A stretch of 64,000 nt of DNA from Diacronema lutheri (lineage: Eukaryota; Haptophyta; Pavlovophyceae; Pavlovales; Pavlovaceae), in assembly GCA_019448385.1 (NCBI GenBank), contig JAGTXO010000045.1, positions 249,501 to 313,500 on the forward strand, written 5' to 3'. Below, piece by piece: positions 39,175 to 49,503 of the stretch. The notes under the pieces were generated by a model. The model was given only the letters and a program-made list of their open reading frames with translations. It searched no databases and was not told the DNA's origin. Numbering within the stretch: position 1 is the first letter of the stretch; each line of letters begins with the position of its first letter. Both the position numbers and the translations under genes were made by a program.

Positions 39175-42100
39175 CTACGAGCCGCCGTCATCGGTCCACA
39201 CCTCGCTCCATGCTTGCCTCGGACCGCCCATCGCGCCCGCCACGCCCGTCGTGTCCGCCGCGCTGGCGGCGCTGGCGGCGTTGGCGGCGTTGGCGTGCAC
39301 CTGCGGGCGGCGAGCGCGCGTCGCGGTCCCAGGCCGTCGATGATCGGCGCCACCCGCGTGCGCGCCGCACGTTGGTGGCAACGTGCCCGCCGAGCGCGGG
39401 CGTGCGACGGGCTGCACACGCACGCCGCCGTTTGCGCCGCCGGCCACGACGGCGGGAGTGCGCGGCGGCCTCGCCTCGCGGTAGGTAATCTGTAGAACGC
39501 TCAGTGAGTTGGTGCAGGGCTGCGTCTCCGCCGCAGACGCGCCGAATGCCGCCGCCATCCGCGCGCGCTCGTGCGCGAGGCCGATGCGCGCCGTGTACAA
39601 AGGGGCGTCGGCCGTGGTCGCGCGCGCCGTCGGCGAGTGGGGCCGCGCTGAGTGCGGCGCGACGCCACCGCGCGCGCTGCCGCGCCGCGCGTTGCCGCCG
39701 CGCGCAGCGCGCGCGGGCGAGATAGTTCGCGGCGAGCGCGAGCGCACCGGCCGCCACCCGTCGGCCTCTGCCGCCTTGTATACCTTGGGTGCGCCGCCAT
39801 GCGAGAATCCACCGCCGCCGCTCGGCTCCTCGAGCGCGAGCGCGCGATCCGCTGGGAACGGCGAGCCACGCGACATCGCCGAGCGCGGGCGTAGCGAGCG
39901 GCCCAGTGCACCCGCCGCGGGCGCGCGCGCCGACACGGGGCGCGCGCGGCTCGCCGACGTCGGCCGCGTCCGTTCGGCAGACATGTCTCGGTGTGGCATG
40001 TCTTGATTTGACGCGGCAGACGCGTGACGAAACGCACGCGGCGGCTCAGCGGGCTGCGCCGTGTCTGCCAAGGCGTGCGGCGATGGCGTGACGTGCGCGG
40101 CGAACGGCGCCGCCGCCACTGCCGGGTAGGGCGCGCCACGCCACCCGCCGCTGCGCCCACCGTCGAGCAACGGCACGGCGTCCGCGCGCGACGGCGAGCC
40201 GACCGGCAGCGAGCGCGGCTGGTGCGGCACGTCACGCTGCGCACGCCTCGGCTCGGCCGCGGGCGTGTGGTGGGGCACGCCGGGCATGTCGACGGTGACG
40301 TCGTCGGCGGCGCCGACGCGGCCGTTGCCAGCGGCCGCTGCTGCGGCCGCTGCGAGCGCCGCGCGCGCATCGTCGTTGGCAAGCGCAACGTCCGCAGCAG
40401 CGGCCGCGGCCTCGGCCTCCTCCGCTGCGTGCCGCGCGCGCCGCGCGGCCGCGCGCGCGCGCACTGCCGCACGGCCAGAGCCCGCCGCGTCCGCGCGCGC
40501 GGCCTCGTCGTCGGCGTCGTCGGCGGCGAGGCGCGCGCGCGCAGCGGCGGAGGATGGCCGGCGCACGGTCGCGGCGGCGCTGGACGCGTGGAACGGGCGC
40601 ACGCGCACGCTCTCGTGCAGCAGCCGCGTCAGCTCCAAGTCGCGCGGGGTGAGCAGCGCGCCGCCCGAGGCGGAGTAGAGGCCGTCGGCGTGCCCCTGCC
40701 AGCCGCAGGCCGGCAGCACGCCGCCGGCAGTGCCGCGCGCATCGCCGCCGGCAGTGCCGCGCGCATCGCCGCCGGCAGTGCCGCGCGCATCGCCGCCGGC
40801 AGTGCCGCGCGCATCGCAGCCGTCGGCCGGCGATGCGCGCTGCGGGGTGCGGGGCTGCGATGCGCGCTGCGGGGTGCGGAGGCGCGAGGGCGGCGCGTGC
40901 GCGGACTGCGGGCGCACGGGCACGGCCGCGGGCGGCGAGAGCAGCGCCGCCGCGCTCGCTGCGGCCGAAATCCGCGCGGCCACGCCGGAGCGCGCGGAGC
41001 GCGTGCCGCTGCGCGTGCCGCCGCCCGTCGTCTCGTCCGCACCGCGCGCAAATTCGGCGGCGGCGAGCGCTGATGCGGCGGAGCTGCGCGCCGCGGCAGC
41101 GGCGGCAGTCGCCTGCCGCACGTCACTCTCCACCCGCGCCGCTGCGAGGGCAAGGTGCTCCGCGGCCGCCGCTGCCGCCCGCTCGTGTTCCGAGGCACAC
41201 GCAGCTGCGGCCGCCTTTGCCAGGGCGGACGCGCGCGCCGCCGCTTCTGCGGCGCCGGTGGCCTGCTCAGCGTGCGCGGCGACCGTGCTGGCGAGCTCGG
41301 CCGAGTTGCCGAGCAGCAGCTTGCTCTCGGCGAGCGCCGCATGTGCGCCCTCCAGCTCGCCGCGCAGCAGCTTGCTCTCGGCGAGCGCCGCATGTGCGCC
41401 CTCCACCTCGCCGAGCAGCAGCTTGCTCTCGGCGAGCGCCGCATGTGCGCCCTCCAGCTCGCCGCGCAGCAGCTTGCTCTCGGCGAGCGCCGCATGTGCG
41501 CCCTCCACCTCGCCGAGCAGCAGCTTGCTCTCGGCGAGCGCCGCATGTGCGCCCTCCACCTCGCCGCGCAGCAGCTTGCTCTCGGCGAGCGCCGCATGTG
41601 CGCCCTCCACCTCGCCGCGCAGCAGCTTGCTCTCGGCGAGCGCCGCATGTGCGCCCTCCACCTCGCCGAGCAGCAGCTTGCTCTCGGCGAGCGCCGCATG
41701 TGCGCCCTCCAGCTCGCCGCGCAGCAGCTTGCTCTCGGCGAGCGCCGCATGTGCGCCCTCCACCTCGCCGAGCAGCAGCTTGCTCTCGGCGAGCGCCGCA
41801 TGTGCGCCCTCCAGCTCGCCGCGCAGCAGCTTGCTCTCGGCGAGCGCCGCATGTGCGCCCTCCACCTCGCCGCGCAGCAGCTTGCTCTCGGCGAGCGCCG
41901 CATGTGCGCCCTCCACCTCGCCGAGCAGCAGCTTGCTCTCGGTGAGCGCCGCATGTGCGCCCTCCAGCTCGCCGCGCAGCAGCTTGCTCTCGGCGAGCGC
42001 CGCATGTGCGCCCTCCAGCTCGCCGCGCAGCAGCTTGCTCTCGGCGAGCGCCGCATGTGCGCCCTCCACCTCGCCGCGCACGCTCTCGCGTGCGAGCTCG

Positions 42101-45100
42101 GCGGCGGCCGCCGCCTGCTCGGCCTGCGCTGTGACGGCCTCGGCGCGCGCGTGCGCGGCGGCCGCATCGATGGCGCGCGCCTCCGCCGCCGCGCGCGCGA
42201 TGGCTGCGTCCTGTGCCGCGTCCACCGCCGCGCGCCGGTGCTCTGACGCCACGCCAACCTCGGCGCGCGCGGCCACCGCGTCCGCGCGCGCCGCCTCCGC
42301 CTCGGCGCGCGCGGCGGCGAGCGCGGCTGCCATCCGCGCAGTCGCCGCAGCGTCTGCCTCCGCGCGCGCGCGCTCGGCGTCGGCGAGCGCCTGCGCGAGC
42401 GCCACCTCAACGCGCGCGGCCGCGGCAGCCTCCGCGTCGGCGCGTGCGGCGCTGATCGCAGCCTCGCGCACTGCGGCGTCCGTGGCGGCGGCGGTGGCGG
42501 CGTCCGCGGCGGCGGCGGCGGCGGCAGCGGCGGCGGCGGCCGCCGCCGCCGCTGCCGCTTCTTCTTCGGCGGTGCGCGCGGCGTCGCCGTCAGCCAGCGC
42601 AGCGGAAAGGGCGGCGGCGCGTGTGGCAGCGTCAGCGTCCGCCGCGCGCTGGCGAGCAATGGCGGCCTCCTCCTCCTCATGACGCCGCCATACGCGCTGC
42701 GCCTCGTCGTGCTGCTGCTGCTCAAGTTGTAGCTGGTGCTGCTCAAGGCGGCGCTGGCTGACGAGCAATGCAACGGCCTCCTCCTCGTGGCGCGCGTCCC
42801 TTGCGAGCTGCAGCGCGCGCTCGGCAGCCGCAACTGCCGCCTGCTCGGCTGCGAGGCGAAGCTGCACGACGGCAAGCAGCGCGCGCTCAGCGGCAAGAGC
42901 GGCCGGCGGGGCGGCGGCGGCGGCGAACGGCGGTGCGGCTGTGGTTGCGGCAAGCGACTGCAACTCCGCCTCCGCCAGCGGCTTGTCATCGACGGGTGGT
43001 CGACCGGCTATTGGCGCGTTCACCTCGCTCCATTGCTGATCGAGCTTCGAAATTGCCTCCGCCTCCGCCTCAGCTTGCGCCTCGCCCTCGCCCTCGCCCT
43101 CGCCCCCGCCCTCGCCCTCGCCCTCGCCCTCACCCTCGCCGATCGCGCCGAGCGCGAGCGCAGCGCGCGTTTGCCGACCGCGCGTGCGCGCCTGGATCGC
43201 TGTGGCCGCTGCGACCTCGCCGCTCGCCCACGGCGCCGGGTCGTCGACGGGCGGCGCCAGCGGGGCGACGGTGGGCGCAAGCTCGGAGGCGGCCGGCGCT
43301 GCGGACAGGCGCGCGCGCTCTCGCACGCCGCGCACGTGTGCCTGGATCGCCGCAGCCGCTTCGCGCTGGGCAGCGCGCAGCGCAGCCTCGGCCGCAAAAA
43401 TGTCTGCCTCCGCCAAAGCCCTCGCCTCCGCCTCTGCCGCCTCCTCGGCCGGCGGCGACGTGTCAGCTTCGGCAGAGGGCGCGCTTCCAATGCGCGCAAC
43501 GTCGCCGGCTGCGGGTGGCTCGTGGCTGGGTGCCGCCGCCACGTCGCCAGCGAGACGGTCTGAAAGCCAGCCTGGCGCAACCGTCGGCTCGCGAGCGGCG
43601 GGCGCGGCGACAGAGGCGACGGCGGGCGCGAGCTCGGAGGCGGCTGGCGCTGCGGACAGGCGCGCGCGCTCTCGCACGCCGCGCACGTGTGCCTGGATCG
43701 CCGCAGCCGCTTCGCGCTGGGCAGCGCGCAGCGCAGCCTCGGCCGCAAAAATGTCTGCCTCCGCCAATGCCCTCGCCTCCGCCTCTGCCGCCTCCTCGGC
43801 CGGCGGCGATATGTCAGCCTCGGCAAAGGGCGCGCTTCCAATGCGCGCAACGTCGCCGGCTGCGGGTGGCTCGTGGCTGGGTGCCGCCGCCACGTCGCCA
43901 GCGAGACGGTCTGAAAGCCAGCCTGGCGCAACCGTCGGCTCGCGAGCGGCGAGCGCAAGCTCGGAGGCGGCTGGCGCTGCGGACAGGCGCGCGCGCTCTC
44001 GCACGCCACGCACGTGTGCCTGGATCGCCGCAGCCGCTTCGCGCTGGGCAGCGCGCAGCGCAGCCTCGGCCGCAAAAATGTCTGCCTCCGCCAAAGCCCT
44101 CGCCTCCGCCTCTGCCGCCTCCTCGGCCGGCGGCGATATGTCAGCTTCGGCAAAGGGCGCGCTTCCAATGCGCGCAATGTCGCCGGCTGCGGGTGGCTCG
44201 TGGCTGGGTGCCGCCACCATGTCGCCAGAGAGACGGTCTGAAAGCCAGCCTGGCGCAACCGTCGGCTCGCGAGCGGCGGGCGCAAGCTCGGAGGCGGCTG
44301 GCGCTGCGGACAGGCGCGCGCGCTCTCGCACGCCGCGCACGTGTGCCTGGATCGCCGCAGCCGCTTCGCGCTGGGCAGCGCGCAGCGCAGCCTCGGCCGC
44401 AAAAATGTCTGCCTCCGCCAAAGCCCTCGCCTCCGCCTCTGCCGCCTCCTCGGCCGGCGGCGATATGTCAGCTTCGGCAAAGGGCGCGCTTCCAATGCGC
44501 GCAATGTCGCCGGCTGCGGGTGGCTCGTGGCTGGGTGCCGCCGCCACGTCGCCAGCGAGACGGTCTGAAAGCCAGCCTGGCGCAACCGTCGGCTCGCGAG
44601 CGGCGGGCGCAAGCTCGGAGGCGGCCGGCGCTGCGGACAGGCGCGCGCGCTGTCGCACGCCGCGCACGTGTGCCTGGATCGCCGCAGCCGCTTCGCGCTG
44701 GGCAGCGCGCAGCGCAGCCTCGGCCGCAAAAATGTCTGCCTCCGCCAAAGCCCTCGCCTCCGCCTCTGCCGCCTCCTCGGCCGGCGGCGATATGTCAGCC
44801 TCGGCAAAGGGCGCGCTTCCAATGCGCGCAATGTCGCCTGCTGCGGGTGGCTCGTGGCTGGGTGCCGCCGCCACGTCGCCAGCGAGACGGTCTGAAAGCC
44901 AGCCTGGCGCAACCGTCGGCTCGCGAGCGGCGGGCGCAAGCTCGGAGGCGGCCGGCGCTGCGGACAGGCGCGCGCGCTCTCGCACGCCGCGCACGTGTGC
45001 CTGGATCGCCGCAGCCGCTTCGCGCTGGGCAGCGCGCAGCGCAGCCTCGGCCGCAAAAATGTCTGCCTCCGCCTCAGCCCTCGCCTCCGCCTCTGCCGCC

Positions 45101-48100
45101 TCCTCGGCCGGCGGCGATATGTCAGCTTCGGCAAAGGGCGCGCTTCCAATGCGCGCAATGTCGCCGGCTGCGGGTGGCTCGTGGCTGGGTGCTGCCACCA
45201 CATCGCCAGCGAGACGGTCTGAAACCGTCGGCTCACGAGCGGCGGGCGCGGCGACAGAGGCGACGGCGGGCGCGAGCTCGGAGGCGGCTGGCGCTGCGGA
45301 CAGACGCGCGCGCTGGCAGGCGGCCGGCGCAGCGGCGGGTGTAACCGTCGAGGCGGGTGCGACGGCAGGCGCTGCAGCAGTCCCAGCAGTCGGCGCGGCG
45401 GCGGGCGATTTGCAGATCAGCGGCTCCCTTGCGAGGGGCGCTGCGGTGACGGCGGCCGGCACGGAGAAAGGCATTCCCACCGTCTGCGCCCACGTCTCGC
45501 CGCCCGCCGGAAGCCGCTTTCGCACGGCGCGGCGCACGACATGGCCACGTGCGGCGGCGGACAGCGCCTTCGCCGCGCGCTGCTCGGCGCGCAGCGCGCG
45601 CGCGTGACGCGCCGCCATCCGCCTGCGCGCTGCTGCCTGCACGGTGAGCGCGGCCGCATCCTGCCGCGCCCATGGATTTCCCGCCAGGTTTGCGAGCGCG
45701 TCTGCTGCAGCGTCCGCCGCAGATGTGAGTAGGGGCGCGAGCTCGAGGCTCTCAGTGCCTTTGCGCCCGCGTGGCGTGCTGACCGTCGACGCCATCGCGA
45801 CGAGCTGCTCGAGTGCTCGACGGCCACCGCGCTCGCGCAGCACCGCCGCTGCCCCCTCGACACCGGGCGGGGCCACGGCGGCGAGGACGTTTTGCACGGC
45901 CGTCGCTGCATAGGCGCCCGCGCCGGTCGGGTCGGTCCGGCGCGGGTCGAAGAGCAAGCAGAGGCAGAGGTCAAGACCGCCCGATGCGACGACCACGTCC
46001 GCCGCGCCGATCGCAGCCGTATTGGCGCACACGCACGCGGCAAGCTCGGGCAGAGGTGCGTCGGATGCACCGAGCGGAGCGCGCACACGCCTGCGCGCGG
46101 AGGCGAGCGCGCGGGCGCCAAGCTGCGCGCGCGCGCGCGCACGCACGCTCTCGGCGGCGGCCGCCTCGGCCGAGCGGCCAAAGGCTGCGGCGGGCGCGGG
46201 TGGGACGGGTGCACCGGCGAGTGCACTGGCGTCCGCCGCGGCCGCCGCCGCGGCGTCTTCGCCATACGCGGCGAGCTCAGCACGCGTCGGCCCGACAGGC
46301 TCGCACTGCGCGCGCGCCGCGTCGCAGAGCAGCTGCAGCAGCGGCAGCGCGCGCAGCGCAGCGGCAGCGGCCGCATCCTCGTGCCCGCCGTCGAGCTCCG
46401 TGAGCAGCGCGGCCGCGTCCATTGCGCCCCGCGCGCGAGCGAGCGCCGCGGCGGCACGCAGCCTCGCACCCTCGTCCGCGCCATCTGCCGACGTACCCTC
46501 GTCCGCATCCGCCGCGGCCTCGTCGAATGCGTCGGCGCGCGCGAGTATGGCCGCCACATGGCCGAGCCGCCGGCCGATTTGCCTGCCGGGCGCAGTGCGC
46601 GTGGGTGCGGAGCGGAAGAGCCAGCCGCGCGTCGCCGCCTGCACCGTCTGCACCGCGAGCAAGAAGCGCGTGGCTGGGGCCGACTCGTAGTTGGAGAGCG
46701 CGCCGGCTGCGGCGGCGGCGATGGGGACGAGCGCAGCGGCCGCAGCGTCGACCGCTGCTGCGGATTCGCCGCCGGTCGTTGGCTGCGCGATCGCCATCGC
46801 TTGCAAGACGGCTGCGCGCGCTGCGTCGGCCGTGCCGAGCTGCGCGAGCTGGCGCAGCCGCGCGCCGACGCGCGCCTCACGCAGCATCTCGCCCACGCCG
46901 AGATCATTCGCGATGGCTGCGTCTGCGAGCGCGTTCTGCAGTGCGGCTGCTGCGTAGAGCAGAACAGGCGCTGACTGGGCCTCAGTGAGCAAGTGGCACA
47001 CCGTCTCGAGCAGGCCACTGGACGCGACGCGCGCCGCGCCGCCCAGGTCGCACAGGTTGGCGAGCGCGCACGCGGCGAGGGCGAGATGCGCGTCGCCCTC
47101 GTCCGTGTCCGCGCCCCATGCCGCGTCGATGAGCGCCGAGAGCTCGAGCAGCACGCGCGAGGGCGGCGCATCGGGCTGCACGGCGAGGGGCGGCCGCGCG
47201 GCTGCGTTCGCGCCGCTCGCGACACCAAGCGCCGCCACGTGTGAGGGCCTGGGCGATGGCTGCGCCGCCACGTGTGAGGGCCTGGGCGATGGCTGCGCCG
47301 CCACGTGCGCCGCGGGCGGCGCAGCGCCGTCGAAGGACGGCGCGCCGTCGGCGTCGCGCGCAGGCGGCACGCCGCGAGGCTCGGGTGCGTCGGCGTGGTG
47401 CGGCGTGCGCATGGGTAGCGTCATCGCGTCGTCGAGAAGCGCGCTGAGCGCACGCGCCTCCTCGTGCGGCTCAACGACGGAGAGGGCATGCGCGAGGGCC
47501 TGCGCGAGGTCGACGCGCTGCGCGTAGCTCGAGCACGCGCCGCGCGCATCCAACTCGTTGCGAATGCGCAGCACGGGTGCGAGGCCGCCATGCTCGTCCG
47601 CCATCGCGGGGAGCGCAAGGCGCGAGAACGTTTCGTCCGAGCGAGGCGCGCCGCTCAAGGTCGCGGCGTCGGCAATTTCGGTCGCTTTGAAATCAAGCGA
47701 AGCCGCGGCCGCGCTCGCCGCGCCTTGAGCAGCGGCCGCCCCCGCCGCCTCTTCGGCGACGGCGGGCGGAGCTGCGGCTGGCGCGAACGTGGGCGCGGGC
47801 ACGGGCGCAACGCCGTCGGCACCGGCGGACGAGAAGGCTGTGCGCGCCGCGTGCCCGCGCACGAGCGCCTGGATTTCGACGGCCGCCACCGCCTCCGCCG
47901 CGCGCTCGGCGGCGAGCGCGGCGCGTAGCGCGTGCCCGCGCGCCGCGGCCTGCAGCGTGACAGCCGCCTCGCCCTCCGCCGCCGCTTCGGCCGCGCGCTC
48001 TGCGCGCATCAGCTTGCCACGCGCCGCCGCCTGAATGGCTGTTGCTGCCGCTGCCGTCGCCGTCGCCGTCGCCCCGTCCGCCAAGGCACCGAACCGCTCG

Positions 48101-49503
48101 ACGGCGGGCGCGGCAGCCGGGCGGGGTGGTGTGGCCACACCAGCGGCGGCGGCAGCGGTGCGCGCCTCGCGCGCGCTGCGCATGCGCAGCGTCGCCGCCT
48201 CGAGGGCGGCCGCGGCGATCTCGCCCTCGAGCGCTGACGCGTGGCGCACAATGAGGCCCCGGCTCGCCGCCTGCACGCGCGTCGCGGCCAGCTCGAGGGC
48301 GGCCTCGCGCGACGGCTCGTGGCTGAGCGCGAACGCGTCGAGCTGCTCCATCGCCGCCGCCTGTCGCGCGCTGAGCGAGAGGCGACCGCCCCTTGCCGCA
48401 TGCGCGCGTGGCGCGGGTGCGGAGGGGCGATGGGAACGATGGCTACCTGCGCCCGATTCGGGCAACGCCCGCGGCGACGAGGCGAGCGCGCCGCCCTCGG
48501 TGCCTGCCGCGCGCTCCGCTGGCGCGCCGCCATCTGCGCCACGCTGCTCGTGCTGAAGAGCATGCTCATGTCCGTGCTGCTGCTGCTGCTGCTGCTCCTC
48601 AACGGCCGTCTCCCAGACGAGGGTCGTGCGGCGCACGAAGGCGACCACGCGCGCCGAGATGTGCGTGATCGCCTCGGCGAGCGCGACCTCGTGGGCCTCC
48701 GAGTCGAGGCTGCTACCGCCCGTCGCGAGCGTGGCCGCGGCCGCGGCGGCCAACGCCGCCGCCGCCTTGCCGCCGTTGTGCGTCGGCGAGAGCGCAGAGG
48801 CCGTCGACGGCGATCGCGAGAATTGCGCGCGCGGGCCGCGGCACGACGCGGTGGAGCGCAGCGAAGCTGCGAGCGAGGGCGGCTCGCTCGGCAGCTGCCG
48901 GAGCGCGCGCTCCGCGAGGAAGAGCAGCGGCGGCACGACGGCCGCATCGAGGGCCTGCTGCACCGCCTCCTCTGAGACGAGGCAACGTTGCAGCGTCGAA
49001 ACGCATAGGTAGATAGTCGGAGCCGCCGCCTTGAATGCGCGCGCCTCAGCGTCGGCGCCGCGCGGCGTCATGGTGGCGCCGGCATCCTCCTCCACAAAGG
49101 CTGCGTCCGCGTCGGGCGTCAGGTCGCGGAGCAGCGCTGCACACAGCGTGACGCCGTGCGCGCCGACGACCGCCGTGCGCGCGCCCGCGGCCGCCGCATT
49201 GGCAAGCAGGTTGAGCGCTGCATGAAGTGCGGCAATGCGCTCTTCGTCGCTCGGATTGGAGACGGCGACGACGAGCGGCGGTGCGCGCGCGCGCGCCGCG
49301 TGGGCAAACGCGACAGCGCGCGGGAGCAAGTCGGCGGCCACGACGCTCGACACGAGCGCGTTCGCCTCGTCACCCAGCGGCACGTCGTATAGCCGGCGCG
49401 CGACGGCGACGAGCGCGACGGACACGGTTGCGTCGCTCGGCGGCGGCACACTCGCCGCCGAGCTGAGTAGCGTCGCCGCCGCGAGCACCTCGGCGTCGCG
49501 CAT
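39175..49503 (-). CDS. Giant IQ-motif, coiled-coil repeat protein (3,442 residues, single exon)
   Basis: Runs from the ATG at 49503 (MRDAEVLAAATLLSS) to 39175 without a stop. The N-terminal 350 residues are helical with armadillo-like Leu/Ala periodicity (ALHAALNLLANAAAAG). Calmodulin-type IQ motifs follow: ATRVQAASRGLIVRH, TAIQAAARGKLMRAERA, VTLQAAARGHALRAA, VEIQALVRGHAARTA and QTVQAATRGWLFRS. Then come six 109-residue repeats, each with AAIQAHVRGVRERARL (43290-45240), an Ala/Glu coiled-coil region with LAAERALLAVVQLRLAAEQA, and fifteen 17-residue units GAHAALAESKLLRGELE (41311-42076). The last 600 residues are disordered, with four GTAGGDAR units. IQ motifs bind calmodulin or myosin-type light chains. 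A structural role in flagellum or cytoskeleton is plausible; no family was recognised. Confidence 0.78.
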   Translation of the reverse strand: MRDAEVLAAATLLSSAASVPPPSDATVSVALVAVARRLYDVPLGDEANALVSSVVAADLLPRAVAFAHAARARAPPLVVAVSNPSDEERIAALHAALNLLANAAAAGARTAVVGAHGVTLCAALLRDLTPDADAAFVEEDAGATMTPRGADAEARAFKAAAPTIYLCVSTLQRCLVSEEAVQQALDAAVVPPLLFLAERALRQLPSEPPSLAASLRSTASCRGPRAQFSRSPSTASALSPTHNGGKAAAALAAAAAATLATGGSSLDSEAHEVALAEAITHISARVVAFVRRTTLVWETAVEEQQQQQQHGHEHALQHEQRGADGGAPAERAAGTEGGALASSPRALPESGAGSHRSHRPSAPAPRAHAARGGRLSLSARQAAAMEQLDAFALSHEPSREAALELAATRVQAASRGLIVRHASALEGEIAAAALEAATLRMRSAREARTAAAAAGVATPPRPAAAPAVERFGALADGATATATAAAATAIQAAARGKLMRAERAAEAAAEGEAAVTLQAAARGHALRAALAAERAAEAVAAVEIQALVRGHAARTAFSSAGADGVAPVPAPTFAPAAAPPAVAEEAAGAAAAQGAASAAAASLDFKATEIADAATLSGAPRSDETFSRLALPAMADEHGGLAPVLRIRNELDARGACSSYAQRVDLAQALAHALSVVEPHEEARALSALLDDAMTLPMRTPHHADAPEPRGVPPARDADGAPSFDGAAPPAAHVAAQPSPRPSHVAAQPSPRPSHVAALGVASGANAAARPPLAVQPDAPPSRVLLELSALIDAAWGADTDEGDAHLALAACALANLCDLGGAARVASSGLLETVCHLLTEAQSAPVLLYAAAALQNALADAAIANDLGVGEMLREARVGARLRQLAQLGTADAARAAVLQAMAIAQPTTGGESAAAVDAAAAALVPIAAAAAGALSNYESAPATRFLLAVQTVQAATRGWLFRSAPTRTAPGRQIGRRLGHVAAILARADAFDEAAADADEGTSADGADEGARLRAAAALARARGAMDAAALLTELDGGHEDAAAAAALRALPLLQLLCDAARAQCEPVGPTRAELAAYGEDAAAAAAADASALAGAPVPPAPAAAFGRSAEAAAAESVRARARAQLGARALASARRRVRAPLGASDAPLPELAACVCANTAAIGAADVVVASGGLDLCLCLLFDPRRTDPTGAGAYAATAVQNVLAAVAPPGVEGAAAVLRERGGRRALEQLVAMASTVSTPRGRKGTESLELAPLLTSAADAAADALANLAGNPWARQDAAALTVQAAARRRMAARHARALRAEQRAAKALSAAARGHVVRRAVRKRLPAGGETWAQTVGMPFSVPAAVTAAPLAREPLICKSPAAAPTAGTAAAPAVAPASTVTPAAAPAACQRARLSAAPAASELAPAVASVAAPAAREPTVSDRLAGDVVAAPSHEPPAAGDIARIGSAPFAEADISPPAEEAAEAEARAEAEADIFAAEAALRAAQREAAAAIQAHVRGVRERARLSAAPAASELAPAAREPTVAPGWLSDRLAGDVAAAPSHEPPAAGDIARIGSAPFAEADISPPAEEAAEAEARALAEADIFAAEAALRAAQREAAAAIQAHVRGVRQRARLSAAPAASELAPAAREPTVAPGWLSDRLAGDVAAAPSHEPPAAGDIARIGSAPFAEADISPPAEEAAEAEARALAEADIFAAEAALRAAQREAAAAIQAHVRGVRERARLSAAPAASELAPAAREPTVAPGWLSDRLSGDMVAAPSHEPPAAGDIARIGSAPFAEADISPPAEEAAEAEARALAEADIFAAEAALRAAQREAAAAIQAHVRGVRERARLSAAPAASELALAAREPTVAPGWLSDRLAGDVAAAPSHEPPAAGDVARIGSAPFAEADISPPAEEAAEAEARALAEADIFAAEAALRAAQREAAAAIQAHVRGVRERARLSAAPAASELAPAVASVAAPAAREPTVAPGWLSDRLAGDVAAAPSHEPPAAGDVARIGSAPSAEADTSPPAEEAAEAEARALAEADIFAAEAALRAAQREAAAAIQAHVRGVRERARLSAAPAASELAPTVAPLAPPVDDPAPWASGEVAAATAIQARTRGRQTRAALALGAIGEGEGEGEGEGGGEGEGEGEAQAEAEAEAISKLDQQWSEVNAPIAGRPPVDDKPLAEAELQSLAATTAAPPFAAAAAPPAALAAERALLAVVQLRLAAEQAAVAAAERALQLARDARHEEEAVALLVSQRRLEQHQLQLEQQQHDEAQRVWRRHEEEEAAIARQRAADADAATRAAALSAALADGDAARTAEEEAAAAAAAAAAAAAAAAAADAATAAATDAAVREAAISAARADAEAAAAARVEVALAQALADAERARAEADAAATARMAAALAAARAEAEAARADAVAARAEVGVASEHRRAAVDAAQDAAIARAAAEARAIDAAAAHARAEAVTAQAEQAAAAAELARESVRGEVEGAHAALAESKLLRGELEGAHAALAESKLLRGELEGAHAALTESKLLLGEVEGAHAALAESKLLRGEVEGAHAALAESKLLRGELEGAHAALAESKLLLGEVEGAHAALAESKLLRGELEGAHAALAESKLLLGEVEGAHAALAESKLLRGEVEGAHAALAESKLLRGEVEGAHAALAESKLLLGEVEGAHAALAESKLLRGELEGAHAALAESKLLLGEVEGAHAALAESKLLRGELEGAHAALAESKLLLGNSAELASTVAAHAEQATGAAEAAARASALAKAAAAACASEHERAAAAAAEHLALAAARVESDVRQATAAAAAARSSAASALAAAEFARGADETTGGGTRSGTRSARSGVAARISAAASAAALLSPPAAVPVRPQSAHAPPSRLRTPQRASQPRTPQRASPADGCDARGTAGGDARGTAGGDARGTAGGDARGTAGGVLPACGWQGHADGLYSASGGALLTPRDLELTRLLHESVRVRPFHASSAAATVRRPSSAAARARLAADDADDEAARADAAGSGRAAVRARAAARRARHAAEEAEAAAAAADVALANDDARAALAAAAAAAAGNGRVGAADDVTVDMPGVPHHTPAAEPRRAQRDVPHQPRSLPVGSPSRADAVPLLDGGRSGGWRGAPYPAVAAAPFAAHVTPSPHALADTAQPAEPPRAFRHASAASNQDMPHRDMSAERTRPTSASRARPVSARAPAAGALGRSLRPRSAMSRGSPFPADRALALEEPSGGGGFSHGGAPKVYKAAEADGWRPVRSRSPRTISPARAARGGNARRGSARGGVAPHSARPHSPTARATTADAPLYTARIGLAHERARMAAAFGASAAETQPCTNSLSVLQITYREARPPRTPAVVAGGANGGVRVQPVARPRSAGTLPPTCGAHAGGADHRRPGTATRARRPQVHANAANAASAASAADTTGVAGAMGGPRQAWSEVWTDDGGS
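40727..40822 (-). repeat. 24-base coding tandem repeat
   Basis: Four near-exact copies of a 24-base unit (GCCGGCAGTGCCGCGCGCAT core) encode the eight-residue unit GTAGGDAR in the C-terminal tail of the IQ protein. Confidence 0.88.
41311..42076 (-). repeat. 51-base coding tandem repeat, 15 copies
   Basis: The unit encodes 17 residues (GAHAALAESKLLRGELE). Copies differ almost only at three sites (LRG/LLG, ELE/EVE, one ALT), and the two variants alternate, showing block duplication. Seventeen residues is not a multiple of 3.5, so the heptad phase drifts by half a turn each repeat. Confidence 0.93.
43070..43140 (-). repeat. Glu/Gly hexamer coding repeat
   Basis: CTCGCCCTCGCC hexamer runs on plus encode GEGEGEGE on the minus-strand IQ protein, just downstream of the 327-base repeats. 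Confidence 0.7.
43290..45240 (-). repeat. 327-base (109-residue) coding tandem repeat, six copies
   Basis: Six copies at exact 327-base spacing (matching sites at 43687, 44014, 44341, 44668 and 44995; the first copy, near 43336, is 24 bases longer in the linker). Each encodes an acidic linker (AEADISPPAEEAAEAEARAL), a helix (ADIFAAEAALRAAQREAAAA) and an IQ motif. Copies differ at only a few bases each, most conservative, so the array expanded recently or is being homogenised. Confidence 0.95.

Noticed and set aside
43687-45222. Five 75-residue plus ORFs spaced 327 bases apart, resembling a gene cluster
   Set aside because: They are antisense shadows of the 109-residue repeats, identical in spacing to the repeat unit.
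40629-45607. Long frames (786, 738, 650, 807 and 858 codons) on both strands over the IQ gene
   Set aside because: They are frame-shifted or antisense readings of the tandem repeats; the 3,442-codon frame alone has IQ motifs and an uninterrupted start-to-stop.
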